From: Alistipes sp.
GTDB taxonomy: Bacteria > Bacteroidota > Bacteroidia > Bacteroidales > Rikenellaceae
Reading direction: 5' to 3'
Assembly: GCA_017380275.1 (NCBI GenBank)
Contig: JAFOEH010000183.1
Location: forward strand, 1-8,214
DNA: 8,214 nt
In this document: piece after piece, positions 1-4,988 of the stretch
Position numbering within the stretch: position 1 is the first letter of the stretch
How the letters are laid out: every line of letters starts with the position of its first letter
Made by a program: the position numbers and the translations under genes
The notes under the pieces: model-generated
What the model saw: only the letters and a program-made list of their open reading frames with translations
What the model was told of the DNA's origin: nothing
The model's database searches: none

Positions 1-30
1 AAGACCGTATGCTACTTCGCTATACATAAA

Positions 31-618
31 CTATTTAAGTTGTTCGAGATAATCAATAAAACAACCGAAGTCGGAGTGCGAATCGACAAACTCGTCGTAA
101 GAGTGCTCAGTATCGCCCTGCTCGGGGACATCCGACACCATCTTTACCACCACTACGGGCAGATCGAAGAGCTCGGCAGCCTGACAAACGGCCGTAGATT
201 CCATATCGAACAGCGCCGACTTTACGCCATAGCGCTCCTTGATCTGCGCGATAATCTCGCCATCGACAAACGAATCGCCCGTCCACACCACAGCATCGTC
301 GTGGCCCAGCAGGGGGTAAGGCTCGGTGAGTTCGGGAACGAAATCGCCCGGGATACGGCAGTCGTGGTAGCGGGCAACGCGCGGGGCGACAACATCGCCA
401 CGCTCGCGGCCAATGGTCGAGGCGGCATAGCCCACGATAGCAACGCGATCTACTTCGCCGTCGGCACGGTTGATGGCCAGCGCCGTATTGGCCGCGGCAA
501 GGGCCTTGCCTACGCCCGTACGAACAACTGAGTAGCTGTTTTGCAGGGTGCGGCCCTCGAGAGAGAGCGTGATGTTGCTATATTCGCGCTCAGTGGGGGC
601 TACAATAAGATATTTCAT
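31..618 (-). CDS. mtnN: 5'-methylthioadenosine/S-adenosylhomocysteine nucleosidase (MTAN/Pfs family), short form
   Basis: Predicted to hydrolyse the N-glycosidic bond of S-adenosylhomocysteine and 5'-methylthioadenosine, releasing adenine; with SAH the other product is S-ribosylhomocysteine, the LuxS substrate. Visible family signatures in the 195 residues: an N-terminal strand followed by APTEREY with Glu12 at the place of the E. coli catalytic Glu12; GDVV (74-77); ARYHD (82-86), identical to the E. coli segment; GDSFVD (114-119); FDMES with Glu140 as the ribose-binding Glu; and VSD with Asp163 as the catalytic Asp. No signal peptide, so cytoplasmic. It is about 35 residues shorter than typical MTAN: the stretch after ARYHD is reduced and the glycine-rich loop reads VGYAAS. 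Last gene of the operon, starting 3 nt after the luxS stop, so translational coupling is likely. Futalosine hydrolase (MqnB) is a related alternative, but the luxS linkage and the C-terminal half favour MTAN. Confidence 0.85.
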   Translation of the reverse strand: MKYLIVAPTEREYSNITLSLEGRTLQNSYSVVRTGVGKALAAANTALAINRADGEVDRVAIVGYAASTIGRERGDVVAPRVARYHDCRIPGDFVPELTEPYPLLGHDDAVVWTGDSFVDGEIIAQIKERYGVKSALFDMESTAVCQAAELFDLPVVVVKMVSDVPEQGDTEHSYDEFVDSHSDFGCFIDYLEQLK

Positions 619-621
619 AGG

Positions 622-1134
622 CTATGCGTTATAGATTAATGCGATACCGGCCTCAGCAGCCTCCTCGGGAGTGTAGAGCGCGCGCATATACTGCGCCATA
701 GACGAATTGGTCGAAGCGATTGAGTAGAGGCCCGGATTACCACACTGCACCTCGGTAAGACCTACGATATCCTCCTTCGACTTAAGAGGAAAGACGTTCT
801 TATAGACCTCGGCCAGCGCGTGGCGGATATCCTCGGCCTTGACGTTATTCATCGTAGAGAGGTAGAAGCCTGTCTTGCAACCCATCGGGCAGAACGATAC
901 GATGCTCTTGCCGATGACGGGATCAAGGCGCAAGTGGTAGGCCATAAGGTGCTCGATGGTGTGCACCTCGCCCGAGCCGAGCGGTGAGTGGTCCATCGGG
1001 GCGCGGAAGCGCATATCCCACGAATGAACGGCAAACTCGTCGTTGATAGTATAAACTGAACGCAAATAGAGGCCCTCCTTGAGGGTAAGGTGATCGACAT
1101 CGAATGACGACACTACTGATTTCTTGGTTTCCAT
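622..1134 (-). CDS. luxS: S-ribosylhomocysteine lyase (LuxS, autoinducer-2 synthesis)
   Basis: Cleaves S-ribosylhomocysteine to homocysteine and 4,5-dihydroxy-2,3-pentanedione, which cyclises to AI-2 signals; it acts in the cytoplasm as a metal-dependent homodimer. The 170-residue length is normal for the family. The metal-site motif HTIEH is present (His58, Glu61, His62), with the third metal ligand Cys131 in EVQCG. The catalytic cysteine is Cys86 in PMGCKTGFY. His15 in FDVDH and Arg42 in MRFRAP fit the conserved N-terminal substrate-site residues. All key residues are intact, so the enzyme should be active. The gene lies between a DUF2148 gene (12 nt gap) and the nucleosidase that makes its substrate (3 nt gap), consistent with one transcript. 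Whether AI-2 acts as a signal here or is only a by-product of the methyl cycle cannot be told from sequence. Confidence 0.97.
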   Translation of the reverse strand: METKKSVVSSFDVDHLTLKEGLYLRSVYTINDEFAVHSWDMRFRAPMDHSPLGSGEVHTIEHLMAYHLRLDPVIGKSIVSFCPMGCKTGFYLSTMNNVKAEDIRHALAEVYKNVFPLKSKEDIVGLTEVQCGNPGLYSIASTNSSMAQYMRALYTPEEAAEAGIALIYNA

Positions 1135-1146
1135 ATCTAAAGTTAA

Positions 1147-1689
1147 TTATCTCTTTTCGGGTGATTTACGATCGAAGAAGGGGCTCTTGGATGAGACACT
1201 CATCGGGATGGCGAAGATAAGATCTACGTCGGGCATAATGCCACAGCGACGTGCTGCCCAACCAGCCGAGAACAGGACACGCGAATCGAGGCGCACATCG
1301 GCAATCTTCGAGCAGGCCGAGCCGATAGCAATGCCTACATCGACACCATTCATAACACAGGGGACATTTGCGGGTTTGGCCTCACACGTTGCAAAGCCGC
1401 AGTAGCCACAGTTAAGTGCGCACGCCTGCGAGGGTTCGCGCGTACCGATGAGAATCAGCGCCTGTGCCTGAAGGATATTGTCGGCATCGCGCAGAAGGAA
1501 CTTAAGGCCCGATTCGGCGCTGATCTGGCGCATTGCATCGCTCAGACGAACGATGTCATCATCGGTGAGCATCACGATCTCCACAAGATCGCGGCCCTTG
1601 GCCTTCGGAGCGGTGCGGGCGGCGGCCATAACAGCCTCCGCCAACGACTTAACCACATCGGGGCGGATATCTCTTTCGTTGTAAATCAT
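1147..1689 (-). CDS. DUF2148 family protein with ferredoxin-like cysteine motif
   Basis: A 180-residue protein of the DUF2148 family (uncharacterised proteins described as containing a ferredoxin domain). The cluster C-x3-C-x2-C-x4-C is visible at Cys90, Cys94, Cys97 and Cys102, followed by Cys111 in VPCVMNGVDVGIAIGSA, Cys126 and Cys149 (RRCG); this pattern suggests an iron-sulfur cluster, though none is proven by sequence. The N-terminal half (about 1-85) is mostly helical without cysteines. No signal peptide or membrane segment is evident, so it is probably cytoplasmic. It is the first gene of the operon with luxS and the nucleosidase, and a promoter candidate sits about 23 nt upstream of its start. 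The co-transcription hints at a redox role linked to sulfur or methyl-cycle metabolism, which is inference only; the family has no function known to me. Confidence 0.85.
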   Translation of the reverse strand: MIYNERDIRPDVVKSLAEAVMAAARTAPKAKGRDLVEIVMLTDDDIVRLSDAMRQISAESGLKFLLRDADNILQAQALILIGTREPSQACALNCGYCGFATCEAKPANVPCVMNGVDVGIAIGSACSKIADVRLDSRVLFSAGWAARRCGIMPDVDLIFAIPMSVSSKSPFFDRKSPEKR

Positions 1690-1711
1690 AACATAGTGGT
1701 TTTATCGGGGA

Positions 1712-1743
1712 TAAAATTACAATTTTTTTGAACTTTTCACAAT
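1712..1743 (-). promoter_or_regulatory. Candidate Bacteroidetes-type promoter of the DUF2148-luxS-mtnN operon
   Basis: Reading the minus strand, ATTG (1743-1740) is separated by exactly 20 nt from TAATTTTA (1719-1712). Each element differs by one base from the Bacteroidetes consensus (TTTG near -33, TAnnTTTG near -7). The implied start of transcription is around 1704-1708, leaving a 5' leader of roughly 16-19 nt before the ATG at 1689. The geometry is nearly the same as that of the ilv promoter in this window. Confidence 0.5.
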
Positions 1744-1778
1744 ACCCGTACCCTTTTTTCGTGCTGATATGATGTCGG

Positions 1779-1809
1779 CTTGTTTTTTGCTCTGCGTTAC
1801 ATAAATATT
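1779..1809 (+). promoter_or_regulatory. Weak promoter candidate for the DsbA-like gene
   Basis: CTTG at 1779-1782, a 19-nt spacer, then TAAATATT at 1802-1809 gives a partial match to the Bacteroidetes -33/-7 elements (two mismatches in the -7 box). Transcription would start around 1813-1817, only about 10 nt before the ATG. The position in the divergent intergenic region is right but the match is poor; a second weak pairing (TTTG 1786-1789 with TAAATATA 1809-1816) is also possible. Confidence 0.25.
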
Positions 1810-1823
1810 AAATATATCGCGAT

Positions 1824-2762
1824 ATGGATAAAATTACAATCTATCAATTCACCGATCCCGTCTGCGTATGGTGCTGGGGCAATGAGCCGGTAATGAGGGC
1901 CATAGACTTCCTATACGGCAACAACGTCGGCATAGAGTTCATTATGGGAGGGCTGGTGGAGGAGATATCGACACTCTACGATCTGCAAGGGCCAAAGAGC
2001 GAGGTAATCGAACGCGCCAACCAAATTATGGCCGAGAATTGGCTCTCGGCATCCGAGCGACACGGGATGCCGGTCAGGGTGGATCGGATGGCTCTATTCA
2101 GTGAGCGCTACCCCTCCTCGTTTCCGCAGAACATAGCTTACGAGGCGGCACGGCGCATTGATTCAGAAAGGGCAAAGCACTTTTTGCGGCGCATACGCGA
2201 GGCCACATTCACCGAACAGAGGCGCACATCGCAGATGGATGTGCTCATAGAGCTTGCCACCGAGTGTGGATTCGATGCGGCGGAGTTCATCGACGAATAC
2301 ACCGCAGGCGGGGCACAGAGGGATTTTGTACAGTCGCGGATGCGGTGCCGACGTAACGGGATTACGGGATTTCCGTCATATATGATTCGTGACGAGAATA
2401 CAAAAATCACGCTCGGTGGCTACCAGAATCTATCGACATTCCACACCATCATCGCACGTCTCTCGCAAGGGCGCATAAAGCCTCGTCGCGTAGGGCCGTC
2501 GCTGGCCAGCATTACGGAGTTTGTTAGGCGGTATGAAACGGTCTATCCGGTTGAGATTGAGGTGGCATTTGCGCTGGATCGCAACAAGACCGATTTGATG
2601 ATTGCGGAGTTGGTGCGCTCGGGGAAAATAACATCCTCGGCCATTGGCAATGGGCAGAGGCTATCGTTTGTCGGAAAACGCGACGGCGGGCGGCAGCAAC
2701 GGCAGCATCGCTCGGATTCGGTTCAAAAGCGACAGCCACAGACAATTACGAAAGGGAATTAA
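1824..2762 (+). CDS. DsbA/FrnE-like thioredoxin-fold protein with C-terminal winged-helix-like extension
   Basis: A 312-residue predicted thiol-disulfide oxidoreductase of the DsbA/FrnE group. The active site is CVWC at residues 14-17 in DPVCVWCWG, right after the first beta strand as in cytoplasmic FrnE-like proteins. A helical insertion follows (about 60-165), then the cis-proline loop TGFPS (Pro184) and a final strand/helix to about residue 215. There is no signal peptide, so it should act in the cytoplasm, unlike periplasmic DsbA. Beyond the fold, residues about 226-283 (ITEFVRRY..., AELVRSGKI, then GNGQRLSFV) look like helix-helix-helix-beta wing, suggesting a winged-helix segment. The last 30 residues are rich in Gln and Arg and look disordered. 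It is transcribed divergently from the luxS operon and stands alone; the next gene is more than 350 nt away. Disulfide reductase, isomerase or adaptor (SpxH/YjbH-like) roles are all open, and its partner is unknown. Confidence 0.8.
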   Translation: MDKITIYQFTDPVCVWCWGNEPVMRAIDFLYGNNVGIEFIMGGLVEEISTLYDLQGPKSEVIERANQIMAENWLSASERHGMPVRVDRMALFSERYPSSFPQNIAYEAARRIDSERAKHFLRRIREATFTEQRRTSQMDVLIELATECGFDAAEFIDEYTAGGAQRDFVQSRMRCRRNGITGFPSYMIRDENTKITLGGYQNLSTFHTIIARLSQGRIKPRRVGPSLASITEFVRRYETVYPVEIEVAFALDRNKTDLMIAELVRSGKITSSAIGNGQRLSFVGKRDGGRQQRQHRSDSVQKRQPQTITKGN

Positions 2763-2912
2763 GGTTTTTGGAGAGTGTTTTCGCGTATGAAGTTACACTT
2801 TGTTACTCATATTTATGCAGTAATATTCATTACAATAGCAGTGAAAACCAGCCATTTAATCGACAAATGCGGAATTGTAAAGCGATTTATATGCAGAAAA
2901 GTGTGAGATTTT
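2763..2912 (+). other. AT-rich intergenic stretch before the ilv promoter; no gene recognised
   Basis: About 150 nt between the DsbA-like stop and the ilv -33 box. No clear terminator follows the upstream gene. It holds a small inverted repeat, GTAAT-ATTC-ATTAC (2820-2833), and a 39-codon open frame (2787-2906) that I do not consider a gene. It could contain operators for the ilv promoter, but no recognisable binding site is visible. Confidence 0.5.
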
Positions 2913-2944
2913 CTTGTTTTTAATAATTTTTACTATTATTTTTG
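2913..2944 (+). promoter_or_regulatory. Bacteroidetes-type promoter of the ilv operon
   Basis: TATTTTTG at 2937-2944 matches the Bacteroidetes -7 consensus TAnnTTTG perfectly. CTTG at 2913-2916 matches the -33 TTTG with one mismatch, and the spacer is 20 nt. The predicted start of transcription is around 2948-2952, leaving a leader of about 15-19 nt before the leader-peptide ATG at 2967. Position, spacing and consensus all agree with its being the main ilv promoter. Confidence 0.8.
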
Positions 2945-2966
2945 CAACATAAACGAAAAGAACTTT

Positions 2967-3023
2967 ATGTACGCTGGTTTGTATATTATCATTAACCTAA
3001 TCCTCGTGGTCTTGCGCAGATAA
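2967..3023 (+). CDS. ilvL: ilv operon leader peptide (attenuation peptide, 18 aa)
   Basis: The ORF reads MYAGLYIIINLILVVLRR and ends in TAA. Ten of 18 residues are branched-chain amino acids (4 Ile, 4 Leu, 2 Val), and nine of them fall within ten consecutive codons (residues 7-16: IIINLILVVL). This composition just upstream of a terminator and ilv biosynthesis genes is the hallmark of a leader peptide for ribosome-mediated attenuation. Its translation, not the peptide product, should be the function: shortage of charged tRNA-Ile, tRNA-Leu or tRNA-Val would stall the ribosome here. It includes a CTA leucine codon, uncommon in the neighbouring ilvD. The start lies about 15-19 nt after the predicted transcription start; there is no strong Shine-Dalgarno (AAAAG at 2956-2960 only), as is usual in this phylum. 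The symbol follows enterobacterial usage by analogy; homology is not implied. Confidence 0.88.
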   Translation: MYAGLYIIINLILVVLRR

Positions 3024-3036
3024 CGGGAGAAAGGTT
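2994..3036 (+). promoter_or_regulatory. Candidate 1:2 (anti-antiterminator/pause) hairpin of the ilv attenuator
   Basis: AACCT (2994-2998) can pair with AGGTT (3032-3036), and TCCT (3001-3004) with GGGA (3025-3028, one G-U pair), across a small internal loop. The 5' arm lies on the Asn-Leu-Ile-Leu codons of the leader peptide and the 3' arm is the 5' arm of the antiterminator. The hairpin would therefore form when no ribosome covers the leader codons, leaving the terminator free to fold. It is weaker than the other two helices and is deduced by hand. Confidence 0.5.
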
Positions 3037-3077
3037 GTATATATATACTTATACCATTAATATACAAGCCTTTCTCC
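3026..3077 (+). promoter_or_regulatory. Antiterminator (2:3) helix of the ilv attenuator
   Basis: GGAGAAAGG (3026-3034) pairs perfectly with CCTTTCTCC (3069-3077), and the helix continues as TTGTATA (3035-3041) with TATACAA (3061-3067). That makes 16 pairs interrupted only by the bulged G3068. The loop is AT-rich and about 19 nt long. The 3' arm is the same sequence that forms the 5' arm of the terminator, so the two structures exclude each other. The 5' arm begins 3 nt after the leader-peptide stop, so a ribosome reaching the stop would cover it and favour termination, while one stalled on the Ile/Leu/Val codons would leave it free. Confidence 0.85.
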
Positions 3078-3097
3078 TATTGGAGAGAGGCTTTTTT
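3068..3097 (+). terminator. Intrinsic terminator of the ilv attenuator (3:4 helix)
   Basis: GCCTTTCTCC (3068-3077), loop TATT, and GGAGAGAGGC (3082-3091) form a 10-bp stem with one G-U pair, followed at once by six T (3092-3097). This is a textbook Rho-independent terminator lying between a promoter and ilvD, 20 nt upstream of the ilvD ATG. It therefore cannot serve the upstream gene alone and must gate ilv expression. Confidence 0.9.
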
Positions 3098-3117
3098 AAC
3101 TACTAAACCCAAGTAGA

Positions 3118-4938
3118 ATGAAACATCAGTTACGAAGTGCCATCACGACCGTCGGTCGCCGTATGGCAGGAGCCAGAAGCTTGTGGAGAGCCAACGGAAT
3201 GAAAAAAGAGCAGATGGGACAACCCGTGATCGGAATCGCCAACTCATTCACGCAGATGGTTCCCGGACACGTTCATCTGCACCAGATAGGACAATATGTC
3301 AAGGAGTTAATCGAGGCCGAGGGTTGCTTTGCCGCCGAGTTCAACACCATAGCAATCGACGACGGAATCGCAATGGGTCACGACGGAATGTTGTACTCGC
3401 TGCCCTCGCGCGATATTATCGCCGACTCGGTGGAGTATATGGCCAACGCACACAAGGTTGATGCGCTGGTATGCATCAGCAACTGCGACAAGATTACACC
3501 CGGAATGCTGATGGCGTCGATGCGACTCAATATCCCCACCGTATTCGTATCGGGAGGCCCGATGGAGGCTGGATTGTTCCGCGGACGTGGAGCCGATCTG
3601 ATTGATGCGATGGTGCTGAGCGCTGATGAGAAGTGCACGGACGAGGAGGCTGACGAGATTGAGGCTTCGGCTTGTCCGGGATGCGGATCGTGCTCGGGAA
3701 TGTTTACAGCCAACTCGATGAACTGTCTGAATGAGGCTATCGGCTTGGCGCTGCCCGGCAACGGTACAATCGTGGCTACGCACGAGAATCGAAAAGCGCT
3801 CTTCGCAAAGGCTGCGAAGCTGATCGTTGAGAATGCAAAGCGATACTACTTCGAGGGCGATGAGTCGGTGCTGCCGCGCTCGATCGCTACGAAGGCGGCA
3901 TTTGAGAATGCTATGTCACTCGATATTGCAATGGGCGGCTCGACAAATACGGTGCTGCACCTGCTGGCGGTAGCACACGAGGCGGGAGTGGATTTCACGA
4001 TGGCCGACATCGATCGCCTATCGCGCAAGATTCCCGTGCTGTGCAAGGTTGCGCCCAACGGACACTACCACGTTCAGGATGTGAACCGCGCAGGCGGTAT
4101 TATGGGAATTCTGGGCGAATTGGCGAAGAATGGACTTATCGACACTACGGCAAAGCGTGTGGACTTTGCTTCACTTGCCGAGGCACTTGACAAATACTAC
4201 TACGGCTCGGAGAACTTCTCTCAAGAGGCTCGCACGATATATCTCAGCGCACCCGCCAACCGATACAGCCGCGAGATGGCTTCGCAGGCGACATATTATA
4301 AGGAGATGGATAGCGACCACGCTGCAGGTTGCATTCGCGATATGGATAACGCCTACTTCCGCGACGGAGGTCTGGCCGTGCTGACGGGAAACATCGCCCG
4401 CAAGGGTTGCATAGTAAAGACAGCCGGCGTTGCGGAGGAGCTGATGCAGTTCAGCGGCAAGGCGAAGGTATTTGAGTCACAGGAGCAGGCGATGAACGGG
4501 ATCCTCGGTGGCGAGGTGGTGGCCGGCGATGTGGTGGTGATTCGCTACGAGGGGCCGAAGGGTGGCCCGGGTATGCAGGAGATGCTCTACCCCACTTCGT
4601 ACCTCAAGTCGAAGCACTTGGATAAGGCGTGTGCACTGATTACCGACGGCCGCTTCTCGGGCGGAACATCGGGTCTGTCGATTGGACACGTCTCGCCTGA
4701 GGCCGCTTCGGGTGGCGAAATTGGCATCATCCGCAACGGCGACTGGATCGACATCGACATCGCGGCTCGCTCGATAAATCTTCGCATCACGGATGAGCAG
4801 CTCGCGGAACGTATGGCACAGTGGAGCGTACACAAGCCCGTAGGCCGCGATCGCGTGGTGCCGCAGTCGCTCAGGGCATATTCGCTACTGGTGTCATCGG
4901 CCGATCAAGGTGCCGTGAGAATCGTCCCCGAGGAGTAA
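3118..4938 (+). CDS. ilvD: Dihydroxy-acid dehydratase (IlvD)
   Basis: Dehydrates 2,3-dihydroxy-isovalerate and 2,3-dihydroxy-3-methylvalerate to the 2-keto acids that precede valine/leucine and isoleucine. It is a cytoplasmic iron-sulfur enzyme. The 606 residues match the bacterial IlvD length (E. coli about 616). Conserved segments: [13 protein letters not shown] (41-53), [12 protein letters not shown] with the metal-binding Asp pair at 81-82, [10 protein letters not shown] with Cys123 and the Lys125 expected to be carbamylated, [20 protein letters not shown] (from 185) with cluster-ligand cysteines, and [20 protein letters not shown] (510-529) in the C-terminal domain. It has the E. coli-type N-terminal motif without the extra cysteine around position 50 found in the plant-like form, so an oxygen-sensitive [4Fe-4S] cluster is likely. 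It is first in the operon, directly behind the attenuator; ilvB follows after 50 nt. Confidence 0.98.
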   Translation: MKHQLRSAITTVGRRMAGARSLWRANGMKKEQMGQPVIGIANSFTQMVPGHVHLHQIGQYVKELIEAEGCFAAEFNTIAIDDGIAMGHDGMLYSLPSRDIIADSVEYMANAHKVDALVCISNCDKITPGMLMASMRLNIPTVFVSGGPMEAGLFRGRGADLIDAMVLSADEKCTDEEADEIEASACPGCGSCSGMFTANSMNCLNEAIGLALPGNGTIVATHENRKALFAKAAKLIVENAKRYYFEGDESVLPRSIATKAAFENAMSLDIAMGGSTNTVLHLLAVAHEAGVDFTMADIDRLSRKIPVLCKVAPNGHYHVQDVNRAGGIMGILGELAKNGLIDTTAKRVDFASLAEALDKYYYGSENFSQEARTIYLSAPANRYSREMASQATYYKEMDSDHAAGCIRDMDNAYFRDGGLAVLTGNIARKGCIVKTAGVAEELMQFSGKAKVFESQEQAMNGILGGEVVAGDVVVIRYEGPKGGPGMQEMLYPTSYLKSKHLDKACALITDGRFSGGTSGLSIGHVSPEAASGGEIGIIRNGDWIDIDIAARSINLRITDEQLAERMAQWSVHKPVGRDRVVPQSLRAYSLLVSSADQGAVRIVPEE

Positions 4939-4988
4939 TCGTGGCGATTAAGAGAATTGTAAACTAACGAAGATACGACCTAAACTTT

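Noticed and set aside
7..25. Possible terminator after the left operon: stem GTATGC / GC(T)ATAC
   Set aside because: The stem is only 6 bp with a bulge and has no T-run on the minus strand within the window; the real terminator, if any, may lie beyond the left edge.
40..531. 163-codon open frame on the plus strand opposite the nucleosidase gene
   Set aside because: It lies entirely antisense to a gene with clear family motifs, and its translation has no recognisable motif; it is a by-product of the codon pattern on the other strand. The long antisense frames over ilvD (3307-3783), ilvB (5355-5942) and ilvN (6735-7259) are rejected for the same reason.
2820..2833. Inverted repeat GTAAT-ATTC-ATTAC as an operator
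   Set aside because: Five-base arms in AT-rich DNA are expected by chance, and no known regulator site is recognised.
2787..2906. 39-codon open frame (MKLHFVTHIYAVIFITIAV...) with a hydrophobic stretch
   Set aside because: It precedes the mapped-by-consensus ilv promoter, has no promoter-like element of its own, no associated terminator and no family resemblance; the AT-rich composition makes chance likely. Conservation in relatives would change this.
2960..3117. T-box riboswitch as an alternative explanation of the ilv leader
   Set aside because: There is no T-box consensus (AGGGTGGNACCGCG), the leader is too short for stem I, and a branched-chain-rich ORF with alternative helices explains it fully.
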